This document shows, in pieces, positions 35,846-45,444 of a stretch of 64,000 nt of DNA. The stretch's first letter is position 1. Each line of letters begins with the position of its first letter. The DNA is taken from assembly GCF_008807375.1 (NCBI RefSeq), contig NZ_CP043311.1, positions 2,584,001-2,648,000 on the forward strand, given 5' to 3'. The notes below the pieces were generated by a model. That model was not told the DNA's origin. It saw only the letters and a program-made list of their open reading frames with translations, and made no database searches. Source of the stretch: Pseudomonas lalkuanensis. Its GTDB lineage: Bacteria > Pseudomonadota > Gammaproteobacteria > Pseudomonadales > Pseudomonadaceae. Made by a program: the position numbers and the translations under genes.

Positions 35846-38302
35846 ATGTCCAGCCTTGTCGAGTCGTCCGATCAGCAGCCGCCATTGGTTACGCGCCTGG
35901 CCAATGGCCTGGAAGTGCGCCTGCTGCATCGACCCGGTACGACGCTTTGCGCGCTGCTGGTGGACGTGCAGGGGGGTAGCCACGACGAACCTGGCGACTA
36001 TCCGGGGCTGGCCCACTTTCTCGAACACCTGGTGTTCCTGGGCAGCCGCGATTTCCCCCCGGAGCGGGGCCTGATTCCATTCGTCCAGGGTGTGGGCGGC
36101 CGGGTCAATGCGAGTACCCGGCCCCGCAGCACGCGCTTCTTCTGCGAGGTGCCGGCGACGCACCTCGATCAGGCCCTGGCGCGGCTTCTGGACATGCTGG
36201 CCAATCCTTTGCTGGAAACGGCTGCGCTCTGGCGTGAGCGGGAAGTGCTGCAGGCCGAGTTCAGTGCCCGCGCGCGGGACTGCCGGACCCTTTGCGACGC
36301 CGCGCTGGCATGGGCGCTCGCGGCCGGTCACCCGCTGGCGGATTTTCATGCGGGCAACGCCGCCAGCCTGAAACTGGAATCCCCCGCATTCATGCCTGCG
36401 CTGCATGGCTTCCATCGGGAGCATTACCAGCCGGGCCGCATGTGCCTGACCCTGGTAGCGCCGCATCCCCTGGACCAACAGCTGGAACTCACCCGCCGCT
36501 ACGGCGAACCGTTGCAGGCGGGCAGGCGCCTGCCGGAACCGGTGGTGCCGCCCATGCTGCCGCTTCGTGCGAATCGGCTCCGGCTTGGTGTACCGGGCGG
36601 AGGCGGACGGCTCCTGCTGGCGTTCGCCCTGCAACAACGAGGCGATGCCCTGGAGGCGGCCACGGCTTTTCTCGAATGCCTGATCCAGGACGACTCGACC
36701 GGCGGCCTGCAAGAGCATCTCAGCGCACTTGAACTCGGCGACGCTGTGCACCTGCGCCTGGCTTGTGCCGATGGCGGGCAAGGCCTGCTGGTGATGGACC
36801 TCGAACGGGTGGAAGACGCCGACTGCGCACAACTGGAGGCCGAGGTCCTGGGCTGGCTGGACTTTCTGCGCACCACCGCACCCTGGCCGGGGCTCTGGGA
36901 GGAGCGGCTGGAGTGCCTGCGCCGCCGGCACGCCGAACTGGCGCCGCTGGATGCCGCGCTGGCGCCCCGGCTGCCAACGCTCCCGGAAGTCCGCTCGCTG
37001 CTGGAGCAATTGCGCGCCGAACGCCTGATCCATCTCCAGACCGAAGATTCCGACCGCGCGAACAACCATGTTTCGGCCGGCTTCTCCCTGAATCTGGAGC
37101 GGCTTGGAGTGGCTCCCGGCAGAACGTCCGCCGCCAACTGGCGACTGCCGCCGCCCAACCCCTACCTGGTCCCGCCGGTGCCTCTGACGGCGATCCACAC
37201 AAGGCTGCCCGCCAGGCCTGGCTTGCCCGATGCCCGTGGCCAGGGCGCGCTGTTCCTGCGCTGGCATGCCGCAGTAGGCGGATTGCCCCATGGGCTCCTC
37301 CCTGCACTGCAGCGCGCGCTGCGTCCCATCCTGGGGGCCGCCGCCGGGGCCGGTGTGACCGGCGGGCTCAAGGCGGAGCAGGGCGGGATCACGCTTGAGC
37401 TGCTGGGCGATGCCCGTCTGCTGCGCCCTGTGAGCGGCGATATGCTGCCGCTGCTCCAGGCACCACCGCTCTGGAGTCTTGCCCAGGGGCCGCGCCTGCA
37501 GCGAAGTGCCCTGCGCCGCAACTCCGGTGAGCTGCCCTTGCGTCAGATGCTGCAGCACCTGCCGGGCTTGTTGACAGCGGCCACGGACGGGCCGGCCGTG
37601 CTCGATGCGGATGCCCTGGCGCACTTCTGGCGTCAGGTACGCTGGCAGGGCCTGGCCGTGGGCGACGTGGTGATGGATACCGAACTGCCAGGGCTGCCTG
37701 CCCTGCCCGGCGTGTTGGCCGGGCAGAGCGGACGTAATTGGCATCGGCTGGAGATGGAAGGCGAAGCGGCGCTGCTGCTCTTCTATCCACTCGATCCAGT
37801 CCGCGCCGCGATGGAGGTCTCCGCGCGGCTGCTGGCCAGTCTTCTGGAGCCGGCCTTCCACCAACGGCTGAGGGGCGAACTGCGACTGGGCTACGCCCTG
37901 GCCTGTGGTTTCAGGCAATTCGGGCGGCACCGTGGCCTGCTGTTCGCCGTGCAGTCGCCGCGTGAATCCGTGGCCGGGCTGTTCGCGCACCTCCAGGACT
38001 TCCTCCAGCATCAACGAGAGCGTCTGGCGGCGCTGGACCAGGCACAACTGGATGTTCTGCGCCTGACCCTCGCGCAGCGGCTGGTCCGGGACGACACGGA
38101 ATTCGCCAGCTACGCCCGCCAATGCTGGCTCGATCATCTCGCCGGCCTGCCCGCCGACCATCGCTCGCGGGTGCACCAGGCCTTGACCGAGCTGCAACCC
38201 AGCCACCTGCAAGAGCAACTCGACCGCCTGATCGCCGGGATGAGCTGCCTTGCCCTGGCCAATGCCGAAACCTCTGCGTCGGGTTGGCACCACCCGTACT
38301 GA
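35846..38302 (+). CDS. pqqF: PqqF, zinc metalloprotease for PQQ precursor processing
   Basis: The 818-residue M16 (inverzincin) protein has the HxxEH zinc motif as HFLEH (His57 to His61) in DYPGLAHFLEHLVFLGSRDFP. The downstream acidic ligand is in the region REREVLQAE, followed by inactive repeats of the fold. Length is in the range of Pseudomonas PqqF, which helps release the PqqA-derived Glu-Tyr peptide for PQQ synthesis. The ATG at 35846 has a poor ribosome site; a TTG at 35786 is an alternative start. No other pqq biosynthesis gene is in the window, but the PQQ-dependent dehydrogenases lie 15-25 kb downstream. The opposite strand has an 875-codon spurious frame. Confidence 0.88.
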   Translation: MSSLVESSDQQPPLVTRLANGLEVRLLHRPGTTLCALLVDVQGGSHDEPGDYPGLAHFLEHLVFLGSRDFPPERGLIPFVQGVGGRVNASTRPRSTRFFCEVPATHLDQALARLLDMLANPLLETAALWREREVLQAEFSARARDCRTLCDAALAWALAAGHPLADFHAGNAASLKLESPAFMPALHGFHREHYQPGRMCLTLVAPHPLDQQLELTRRYGEPLQAGRRLPEPVVPPMLPLRANRLRLGVPGGGGRLLLAFALQQRGDALEAATAFLECLIQDDSTGGLQEHLSALELGDAVHLRLACADGGQGLLVMDLERVEDADCAQLEAEVLGWLDFLRTTAPWPGLWEERLECLRRRHAELAPLDAALAPRLPTLPEVRSLLEQLRAERLIHLQTEDSDRANNHVSAGFSLNLERLGVAPGRTSAANWRLPPPNPYLVPPVPLTAIHTRLPARPGLPDARGQGALFLRWHAAVGGLPHGLLPALQRALRPILGAAAGAGVTGGLKAEQGGITLELLGDARLLRPVSGDMLPLLQAPPLWSLAQGPRLQRSALRRNSGELPLRQMLQHLPGLLTAATDGPAVLDADALAHFWRQVRWQGLAVGDVVMDTELPGLPALPGVLAGQSGRNWHRLEMEGEAALLLFYPLDPVRAAMEVSARLLASLLEPAFHQRLRGELRLGYALACGFRQFGRHRGLLFAVQSPRESVAGLFAHLQDFLQHQRERLAALDQAQLDVLRLTLAQRLVRDDTEFASYARQCWLDHLAGLPADHRSRVHQALTELQPSHLQEQLDRLIAGMSCLALANAETSASGWHHPY

Positions 38303-38550
38303 TTTCCCTCTCCATTCCTGTGCTGAAGGACGAGCCCGAAAGGGCTGCGTCCTTTCGTGCTGTTCGACCGTCCGTCGGGCTACGACCTTGGACGAGCCCG
38401 GTATTAAGCCTTTCCGGCGCGACTTGCAGAACCCGGCCAAAGCAGGGCGAAACCCCCGCGAATGCAGCCTATGGCGGACCCGATGGCGTTTCGATAATCG
38501 CCTCCGACTCGACTGACCTGCCCGGTCGTCAACCCACAGCGGAGAGCGTC

Positions 38551-39729
38551 ATGCACAACAAGAAGATCGCCCAAGCCCGTTTGTCCCGCCTTGCCCTCGC
38601 GGCAGCGGTAGCCCTCGCCACCCAGCAGGCCGCCGCGGAGATCGTCCTGTACGACAAGGACCAGACCACTTTCTCCACCGACGGCTACGTCAACGCCTTC
38701 TACGTCAACAGCGACGTGGATCGCGACGGCGAGCAGTTCGACCGCCGTCAGTCGCGGGTAAAGATGGGCTTCCTGCCGAACTGGATCGGTTTCAACATGG
38801 GCAAGCAGGTGGACGACCTCAAGCTCGGCGCCCGTTCCTCCTTCTGGGTCACCATCAACGACAGCGAAACCAATGGCACCGCCACCGCCATCGACGTCCG
38901 CCAGTTCTACGGCACCGCTGGCAGCGACTGGGGCGAAGTGCTGGTGGGCAAGGACTTCGGCCTGTTTGCCCGCTCCAACATCCTGCTCGATGAACTGCTT
39001 GCCGGTTACGGCCAGGTCAGCGATACCCTCGGCCTGGTGGATGGTGGCGGCGTATCCTTCGGCAACATCGGCAGTGGCTACCCCTATCCCTTCCCGACCT
39101 CGCAGATCACCTACCGCAGCCCGAAAACCGACGGCCTGCGCGCCGCCGTGGGCATCATGGACCCGGTGGACACCAACGACGACAGCGCCACCGGCAAGGC
39201 CTACCAGGAAAACCCGCGCTTCGAGAGCGAGGTCACCTACGAATTCGACCTGGGTGGCGCGCAGATCTACTCCTGGGTCAACGGCGCCTACCAGACCTCG
39301 GAAAACACCGATCCCAACGTCGATTCCGTTACCTCCAAGGGCCTGGGCTACGGCGTGCAGGCCAAGATGGGCGCCTTCACCCTGGTGGGTTCCGGCTTCC
39401 AGGCCAAGGGCATCAACCCCTTCTTCACCAACAACGCCGGCGAGCCGACCCTGCGCGAGGTGGACAGCGACGGCTACCTGCTGCAGGGCTCCTACCGCTT
39501 CGGCAAGAACCGCCTGGCCCTGTCCTACGGAAAGACCAAGGACGACGGCAACGGCGTGGTGAACACCGGTGCCGACTACGAAACTCGCGGCATCGCGCTG
39601 TTCCACGACATCAACGACAACCTCAAGCTGGTGGCCGAGTACAACCAGTTCGAGATCGACGGCCACGAGGGTGATGCCCAGAACGAAGACACCGACACCG
39701 TCGCCCTGGGTGCCGTGCTGACCTGGTAA
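38551..39729 (+). CDS. General-diffusion-type outer-membrane porin
   Basis: The 392-residue protein has a Sec signal (MHNKKIAQARLSRLALAAAVALATQQAAA) and a 16-strand beta-barrel of the trimeric Gram-negative porin family, with alternating aromatic strands (DGYVNAFYVNSDVD, GIALFHDINDNLKLVAEYNQFEI) and a C-terminal strand ending in Trp (VALGAVLTW). The substrate is unknown. GGAGAG precedes the ATG. It lies 248 bases after pqqF in the same direction with its own strong terminator. Position near the quinoprotein genes hints at, but does not show, a role in alcohol uptake. Confidence 0.88.
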   Translation: MHNKKIAQARLSRLALAAAVALATQQAAAEIVLYDKDQTTFSTDGYVNAFYVNSDVDRDGEQFDRRQSRVKMGFLPNWIGFNMGKQVDDLKLGARSSFWVTINDSETNGTATAIDVRQFYGTAGSDWGEVLVGKDFGLFARSNILLDELLAGYGQVSDTLGLVDGGGVSFGNIGSGYPYPFPTSQITYRSPKTDGLRAAVGIMDPVDTNDDSATGKAYQENPRFESEVTYEFDLGGAQIYSWVNGAYQTSENTDPNVDSVTSKGLGYGVQAKMGAFTLVGSGFQAKGINPFFTNNAGEPTLREVDSDGYLLQGSYRFGKNRLALSYGKTKDDGNGVVNTGADYETRGIALFHDINDNLKLVAEYNQFEIDGHEGDAQNEDTDTVALGAVLTW

Positions 39730-39756
39730 GCCCTGATCCAGATTGCTCCGGTTTTG

Positions 39757-39788
39757 GCGGGAGAGGCTGATGTCCTCCCGCTTTTTTT
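39757..39788 (+). terminator. Terminator of the porin gene
   Basis: A seven-base stem GCGGGAG/CTCCCGC with an 11-base loop is followed by TTTTTTT, 27 bases after the stop. Confidence 0.9.
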
Positions 39789-39803
39789 GCTTGCCCGTTC
39801 TTT

Positions 39804-39875
39804 GTGGGAGCGAATTCATTCGCGAAATGAACCCACGGGCCGCTGCGTAGCCCTTGGCGAATGAATTCGCCCCTA
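39804..39875. repeat. REP pair after the porin
   Basis: Inverted GTGGGAGCGAATTCATTCGCGAA and TTGGCGAATGAATTCGCCCCTAC copies enclose a short spacer, directly downstream of the porin terminator and 125 bases before nosP. Confidence 0.85.
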
Positions 39876-40000
39876 CGGGGTATGTACCGGTTAGCCCCTA
39901 CCTTCGAACTAGTCCGCCGCTACCCAAGAAGGATGGGGCGCCCCGGACCCCCTCCGTAGAATTTCCACATCGCGAACAGGCTTATTGAGTGAGGCCGAGG

Positions 40001-41167
40001 ATGCTCGAAGAACCGGCAGAGGGCGTCGTCACCGCCATGTCCCTGGCCAGCGAGGCGGAGGCCGTGGCCCAGGACCTGGCGCGCCAGCTCATTCACCCGT
40101 ACCTGGGTTTCGTATTGTTCTTCTGCTCGGCGGAATACGACCTCGAAGCTCTCGGCCAGGCCCTGGAGCAGTACTTCGGCGGCGTGCGGCTGGTGGGTTG
40201 CACCAGCGCTGGCGAAATCACGCCCCTGGGCTACGGCCGCAACTGCGTCAGCGCGGTGGGTTTCGACCATCGCAGCTTTTCCATCGCCAGCGCCCTGGTG
40301 GACGAGATGGACCGCTTCGGCCTGATCGACGCCCAGCAACTGGTGGAGCGCCTGGTGCAGGACTGCCGGGCCAACTCCCTGGCGCCGATCAAGGGCCACA
40401 GCTTCGCCCTGACCCTGCTGGATGGCCTGTCCAGCCGCGAGGAGGTGGTGCTGGCGGCACTCGGCGCGGCCTTCGGCAGCATCCCGCATTTCGGCGGTTC
40501 GGCGGCCGACGACCATCACCTCAAGCACACCCACGTCTACTACGAAGGGCGCTTCCACGCTGGCGCGGCGGTGGTGGTGCTGGTGAACACGGCGCTGGAT
40601 TTCGAGGTGTTCAGCACCCACCACATCCTGCCGGGAACGGAAAAGCTGGTGGTCACCCGCGCCGACAACGCCAGCCGCCGCGTCTTCGAACTGAATGCCG
40701 AACCGGCGGCGGAAGTCTATGCGCGGATGATCGGCGTTCCGCTCGGCGCTCTCGACCTGCGCATGTTCGCCGCGCACCCGCTGGCGGTGCGGCTGGGGGA
40801 TTCGTACTACGTGCGCTCCATCCAGCGGGTCAACCCGGACCTCAGCCTGACCTTCTACTGCGCGGTGGAGAACGGCATCGTCCTGACCGCCATGCGAACC
40901 GGACCACTGCTGCCCAACCTCGAGGCGCTGTTCGAGCGTCTTGGTGAGCGGCTCGGCGCGCCCTTGCTGACCATTGGCTGCGACTGCTTCCTGCGTCGCC
41001 TGGAAATAGAAAACGATGTAGATGCCGTGGCTCGCACCTCTGAAATCCTGCGTCGGCAGCGGGTCATCGGCTTCAACTCCTATGGAGAGCAGTTCAATGG
41101 CATGCACATCAACCAGACCTTCACCGGAGTCGCCATCGGCCGCCGGGGGCGCAATGGAGGCCACTGA
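40001..41167 (+). CDS. nosP: FIST-domain nitric-oxide sensor NosP
   Basis: The 388-residue cytosolic protein consists of a FIST_N domain (about residues 30-215, including GGVRLVGCTSAGEITPLGYG and HFGGSAADDHHLKHTHVYYEG) and a FIST_C domain (about 225-365). In P. aeruginosa NosP (PA1975) is a haem protein that binds NO and inhibits its partner kinase NahK. The 14-base overlap with the kinase gene reproduces that pairing. I chose the ATG at 40001, with GAGG six bases upstream, over a GTG at 39989. Confidence 0.88.
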   Translation: MLEEPAEGVVTAMSLASEAEAVAQDLARQLIHPYLGFVLFFCSAEYDLEALGQALEQYFGGVRLVGCTSAGEITPLGYGRNCVSAVGFDHRSFSIASALVDEMDRFGLIDAQQLVERLVQDCRANSLAPIKGHSFALTLLDGLSSREEVVLAALGAAFGSIPHFGGSAADDHHLKHTHVYYEGRFHAGAAVVVLVNTALDFEVFSTHHILPGTEKLVVTRADNASRRVFELNAEPAAEVYARMIGVPLGALDLRMFAAHPLAVRLGDSYYVRSIQRVNPDLSLTFYCAVENGIVLTAMRTGPLLPNLEALFERLGERLGAPLLTIGCDCFLRRLEIENDVDAVARTSEILRRQRVIGFNSYGEQFNGMHINQTFTGVAIGRRGRNGGH

Positions 41168-43724
41168 ACAGCAGGCTCGGCTGGCGGCGCTGGAGGAAGA
41201 GAACCGCAAGCTGCGCAGCATCAACGCGGCCCTGATCGAGCGGGTGGAGTCCAGCGCCTCCCGCCGCGACGACAGCTACGCCGCCTTCCAGCATTCGGTG
41301 GTGCTGGCCGAGCAGGTACGCGAACGCACCGATGCGCTGAACCAGGCCATGGCCGAACTCAAGGCCAGCAATCGCCTGCTGAGCGATGCCAGGCTGCGGG
41401 CGGAAACCGCCCACCAGCATCTGATCGACGCCATCGAAAGCATCTCCGACGCCTTCGTGCTGTTCGACCGCGACCAGCGGATCGTCCTTTTCAACAGCCG
41501 CTTCAAGTCCTTCTGGGCCCGCACCCGCGCGCGCATCGGTGCCGGCACCCGGCTCTCGGAAATCCGGCGCCTGGCGGACAGCACCGGGCTGATCGTCGAA
41601 GAGCATCGCGGCAGCGACGACAACGTCCTCTACCGGCTGCATGACGGTCGCTGGGTGCAGGTCAGCGAACGGCCCACCCGCGAAGGCGGGCTGGTGATTC
41701 TCTATACCGACATCACCGAAGTGAAGCAGAGCGAAACCGCCCGCCGCGAACAGGCGATCGCGCAGAAGTCACGCCTGCTGCAGCGCGCCGTCGACAACCT
41801 GTCCCAGGGCGTGGCCATGGTCAGCGCCGAGGGCATCCTGGAACTGTGGAACCACCGCTTCCTCGAACTCTGCGGGCTGGCCCCGGTGGAGGCGCATCGC
41901 ACCTTCGCCGGCGTAATGTCCGACAGCGAACTGCCGCTGCTCACCCCCGACACCCGCGACGCCAATGGCCGCCCCATCCGCGAGATGGAGCAGCGCCTGT
42001 ACAACGGCCGCGTGCTGGAAGTGCGTACCCATCCCTTGCCCACCGGCGGCTTCGTCAACACCTTCACCGACATCACCGAGCGCTATCGCCATGCCGAGGC
42101 ACTGGCCGAAAGCGAGCGCTGGATTCGCCTGATCACCGACCATGTGCCGGCGTTGATCGCCTACCTGAGCGCTGACCTGGTCTACGAATTCACCAACAAG
42201 GTCTACGAGGAGTGGTACCGCTGGCCGCGCGGCTCGATGCTCGGCCAGAGCCTGCGCGAGGTGCACAGCGAAGAACACTGGCTGCGCCTGGAGCCCTACG
42301 TGGAGCGGGCGCTGAACGGTGAAAGCCTGTCCTTCGAAGTCACGGAAACCAACCACAACGGCCAGGAGCGCTGCATGTTGCGTTCCTATGTGCCCAATCG
42401 CCTGGCCAATGGCGAGGTGGTGGGCATCTTCGTGCTGATCCGCGACATCACCGAACGCCGCCGCACCGCCGAGGCCCTGCACCAGGCCTACCAGAACCTC
42501 GAACAACGGGTACGCGAGCGCACCACCGAACTCACCGCACTGAATAGCCAGCTGCGCCGCGAAATCGACGAGCGCGCGCAGATGGAACTGCGCCTGCGCG
42601 AAGCCAAGTTCGAGGCGGAGAAGGCCAACCTGTCCAAGACCAAGTTCCTCGCGGCGGTCAGCCATGACCTGCTGCAACCGCTCAACGCCGCACGGCTGTT
42701 CACCAGTGCGCTACTGGAGCAACGCAGCCAGGCCTGCAACCTGGCCCTGGTGCGCAACGTCAGCAACTCGCTGGAAGACGTGGAGAACCTGCTGGGAACC
42801 CTGGTGGACATCTCCAAGCTGGATGCCGGGGTGATCAAGCCGGATATCGCGTCCTTCGCCGTTGGCGAGCTGCTCGACAACCTGGCCGTGGAATACCGCC
42901 AGATCGCTGCCAGCGAGGGCCTGCAGCTGGACTTCGTGCCCAGTTCGGCCCTGGTGCGCAGCGACCTGCAACTGCTGGCGCGGATCCTCCGCAACCTGCT
43001 CAGCAACGCCATCCGCTATACCCCGCAAGGCCGCATCCTGCTGGGCTGCCGTCGTCGTCGCCAGAGCCTGTGGATCGAGGTATGGGATACCGGCGTTGGC
43101 ATCCCGCGGGACAAGCTCGGCGAGATTTTCCAGGAATTCAAACGCGGGGAGGTGGTGCGCGAGAAGCAGGACCGCGGACTTGGCCTGGGCCTCGCCATCG
43201 TCGAGAAAATCGCGCGCATGCTCGGCCATCGCATCCACGTCTCCTCGGAACTGGGCAAGGGCTCGCTGTTCGCCGTGGAGGTGCCGCTTGCAAGGCGCGT
43301 CCCCCGGCAGAAACCGGAACGCAGCGAGCCCGAGGCCGTGCTGGAACGGCTCAACGGTGCGCGGATCTGGGTGCTGGACAATGACGCGGCCATCTGCGCA
43401 GGCATGCGTACCCTGCTGGAAGGCTGGGGCTGCCAGGTCACCACCGCGCTCTCGGAAGAAGACCTGGCGCGCCAGGTGGAAAACTTCCACGCCGACGCCG
43501 ACCTGCTGATCGCCGACTACCACCTGGACAACGGCTGCAATGGCGTCGACGCCGTCGCCACCATCAACGCCCGCCGCAGCACACCGCTGCCGGCCCTGAT
43601 GATCACCGCCAACTACAGCAACGAGCTCAAGCAGCAGATGCGCGAACTCGGCCACACCCTGATGCACAAACCGGTCCGGCCGATGAAGCTGAAGACGGCG
43701 ATGAGTCATTTGTTGGAGCGGTGA
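41154..43724 (+). CDS. nahK: Hybrid histidine kinase NahK/ErcS'
   Basis: The 856-residue soluble protein has an N-terminal coiled coil, three PAS domains (about residues 95-190, 205-305 and 320-435), a second coiled coil, a HisKA domain with FLAAVSHDLLQPLNAARLF, a HATPase domain (NLLSNAIRY, DTGVGI, RGLGLGLAIV) and a C-terminal receiver with phospho-acceptor in LIADYHLD. There are no membrane segments. In P. aeruginosa NahK (PA1976) feeds the HptB biofilm pathway and was earlier named ErcS' for its role in ethanol oxidation. It starts inside nosP, so the two are coupled. Confidence 0.92.
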   Translation: MEATEQQARLAALEEENRKLRSINAALIERVESSASRRDDSYAAFQHSVVLAEQVRERTDALNQAMAELKASNRLLSDARLRAETAHQHLIDAIESISDAFVLFDRDQRIVLFNSRFKSFWARTRARIGAGTRLSEIRRLADSTGLIVEEHRGSDDNVLYRLHDGRWVQVSERPTREGGLVILYTDITEVKQSETARREQAIAQKSRLLQRAVDNLSQGVAMVSAEGILELWNHRFLELCGLAPVEAHRTFAGVMSDSELPLLTPDTRDANGRPIREMEQRLYNGRVLEVRTHPLPTGGFVNTFTDITERYRHAEALAESERWIRLITDHVPALIAYLSADLVYEFTNKVYEEWYRWPRGSMLGQSLREVHSEEHWLRLEPYVERALNGESLSFEVTETNHNGQERCMLRSYVPNRLANGEVVGIFVLIRDITERRRTAEALHQAYQNLEQRVRERTTELTALNSQLRREIDERAQMELRLREAKFEAEKANLSKTKFLAAVSHDLLQPLNAARLFTSALLEQRSQACNLALVRNVSNSLEDVENLLGTLVDISKLDAGVIKPDIASFAVGELLDNLAVEYRQIAASEGLQLDFVPSSALVRSDLQLLARILRNLLSNAIRYTPQGRILLGCRRRRQSLWIEVWDTGVGIPRDKLGEIFQEFKRGEVVREKQDRGLGLGLAIVEKIARMLGHRIHVSSELGKGSLFAVEVPLARRVPRQKPERSEPEAVLERLNGARIWVLDNDAAICAGMRTLLEGWGCQVTTALSEEDLARQVENFHADADLLIADYHLDNGCNGVDAVATINARRSTPLPALMITANYSNELKQQMRELGHTLMHKPVRPMKLKTAMSHLLER

Positions 43725-43727
43725 ATC

Positions 43728-43748
43728 CGGTGTGCGCGGCGCACACCG
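43728..43748. repeat. Perfect 21-base palindrome after nahK
   Basis: CGGTGTGCGC-G-GCGCACACCG is a perfect 10-1-10 inverted repeat starting three bases after the nahK stop. It belongs to the GTGCGC repeat family and could form a terminator-like hairpin, although no T tract follows. Confidence 0.75.
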
Positions 43749-43842
43749 GCGGTGTGTCCGGGTAGTACGGATTCATCTGGTCACCTGAATCGATGCACCT
43801 GGCGCCCCCCTGCCAGGCAGCGCCGCGCGCCAGGGTCCGGCC

Positions 43843-44700
43843 TCAAGCCCGTTGCGGCACCGCCTGGAACTTCGCCCGCAGCACCAGGGCGATGCCGCCG
43901 AGGACGACCACCGACACCAGCGCCAGGCGCAGGCTGATGTGTTCGCCCAGCAGCAGGGCGCCGCCGAGTGCCGCCAGGACCGGGACGCTCAGTTGCACGC
44001 TGGCGGCCTGGAGGGCGCCGAGGCCGGGGAGGGCGCTGTACCAGACGGCGTAGCCGATGCCGGAGGTCAGGGCGCCGGAAAGCACGGCGTAGACGAAACC
44101 CGGCAGATCGAGGCGCAGCTGGTCGATGAAGGGCAGCATGAGCAGCGCGGCGAAGGGCAATGCGCGGATGAAGTTGCCGGCGGTGGCCGCCAGCGGCAGG
44201 CCGGCCTGGCGCCCGAGCAGGGTGTAGGCGCCCCAGGCAAGGCCCGCGAGCAGCATCAGCAGGCCGCCCACCAGCGGCGGTGCGCTGGCGCCGGGCAGCA
44301 GCAGGACCACCAGCCCACCGGTGGCCAGGGCGAAGCCGAGGGCCTGTTGCAGGTTCAGGCGTTCACCGCGCACAAGGCCGAAGACCACCATGCACAATTG
44401 CACGGCGCCGAACAGGAGCAATGCCCCGGCGCCGGCGTCCAGTTGCAGGTAGGCATACGAGAAGGCCGCGGCGTAGACGAACAGCGCTGCGGCAGCGCGC
44501 CAGTTGCCGGTGGCGGCCAGGGGCTGGCGGCGCAGGCGCAACAGTAGCCAGAGCATCAGGGCGCCGGAGGCGATGCGGATGGCGGTGAAGCTCACCGCGT
44601 CTATGTCGGTGTGCTTGAGGGCGAGACGGCAGAGCAGGGAATTGCCGGCGAAGGCCAGCATGGCCAGGGCCGTGAACAGCAGCGTGCGGGCGGCAGGCAT
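43843..44700 (-). CDS. EamA/DMT-family inner-membrane transporter
   Basis: The 285-residue protein has ten predicted transmembrane segments in two five-helix EamA repeats (for example LAMLAFAGNSLLCRLALKH at the start and ASVQLSVPVLAALGGALLLGEHISL near the end). DMT proteins export amino acids or other small metabolites. AAGGAC before the ATG at 44700 supports the start. It follows the erbR gene by 28 bases in the same direction and is probably cotranscribed. Its substrate in alcohol metabolism is unknown. Confidence 0.88.
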   Translation of the reverse strand: MPAARTLLFTALAMLAFAGNSLLCRLALKHTDIDAVSFTAIRIASGALMLWLLLRLRRQPLAATGNWRAAAALFVYAAAFSYAYLQLDAGAGALLLFGAVQLCMVVFGLVRGERLNLQQALGFALATGGLVVLLLPGASAPPLVGGLLMLLAGLAWGAYTLLGRQAGLPLAATAGNFIRALPFAALLMLPFIDQLRLDLPGFVYAVLSGALTSGIGYAVWYSALPGLGALQAASVQLSVPVLAALGGALLLGEHISLRLALVSVVVLGGIALVLRAKFQAVPQRA

Positions 44701-44728
44701 GGTCGTCCTTGGAGAAGTACCCGGATGG

Positions 44729-45391
44729 TCAGCGACGCAGGTAAGCGGTGAAGTCGATATCGCTGGCCGAGAGAATGGCCTGCACCCGGTTGTGCACGTT
44801 GAGTTTGCGCAGGATGGCCGAGACATGGGCCTTCACCGTGGTTTCGGCGATGTCCAGGTTGTAGGCGATCTGCTTGTTGGATTCCCCCTTGGTCATCCGC
44901 TCCAGCACCAGCAGCTGCTTGCGGGTCAGGGCCTGCAGCAGTTCGGGCGGAATGCCGGCTTCCTCGTGGTGGCGGCGTGGCGAGGCCTTCTGGGTGCGGA
45001 TGATGTCCGACGGCAGGTAGACGTTGCCGTTGAGGATCTGCTCGATGGCGTCGGTCATCTGCGCCCGTGGCGAGGATTTGGTGATGAAGCCTACCGCGCC
45101 GTAGGTGATGGCTTGCAGCACCACCTGCTTGTCCTGCTCGGCGGAGACGATCACCACCGGCACCGTGGGCGCCTCGTTGCGCAGGTTGATCAGCCCGTTC
45201 AGGCCATGCATGCCGGGCATGTTCAGGTCCAGCAGGATCAGGTCGAGGTCGTCGTGCTCCTGGGTCAGCGCCAGGGCACTGTCCAGGTCGGCGGTCTCCA
45301 TCACTTCGCTTTCCGGGAAGCCATCGCTGATGACGTTATGGATGGCTTCGCGGAACAGCGGGTGGTCATCGGCAATCAGGATCTTGTACAC
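44729..45391 (-). CDS. erbR: NarL-type response regulator ErbR/AgmR
   Basis: The 220-residue regulator has a receiver domain with acceptor Asp55 ([10 protein letters not shown]) and a LuxR-type helix-turn-helix ([45 protein letters not shown]). It matches ErbR/AgmR (PedR1 in P. putida), which activates genes for PQQ-dependent alcohol oxidation. Its cognate kinase in this window is not obvious; the nearby NahK/ErcS' is one candidate. The recurrent TACCAAnGnAGTA motif in this region is a candidate binding site for it or for PedR2. Confidence 0.93.
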   Translation of the reverse strand: MYKILIADDHPLFREAIHNVISDGFPESEVMETADLDSALALTQEHDDLDLILLDLNMPGMHGLNGLINLRNEAPTVPVVIVSAEQDKQVVLQAITYGAVGFITKSSPRAQMTDAIEQILNGNVYLPSDIIRTQKASPRRHHEEAGIPPELLQALTRKQLLVLERMTKGESNKQIAYNLDIAETTVKAHVSAILRKLNVHNRVQAILSASDIDFTAYLRR

Positions 45392-45444
45392 GGCCTTTCA
45401 CCTCGTTTTTCTCATTATGGTGTGGCATGCCCGGAAGCGCCGGG

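Noticed and set aside
35646..35885. 79-codon minus-strand frame upstream of pqqF
   Set aside because: No ribosome site, no similarity, and it overlaps the pqqF start region.
35813..38440. Antisense open frame of 875 codons across pqqF
   Set aside because: Low-complexity Arg/Gln/Gly-rich translation typical of high-GC shadows, with no ribosome site; PqqF family motifs are on the plus strand.
43757..43769. GGGTAGTACGG resembling half of the TACCAAnGnAGTA motif
   Set aside because: Only the GTAGTA half is present, and it lies between two gene ends, where no promoter is expected.
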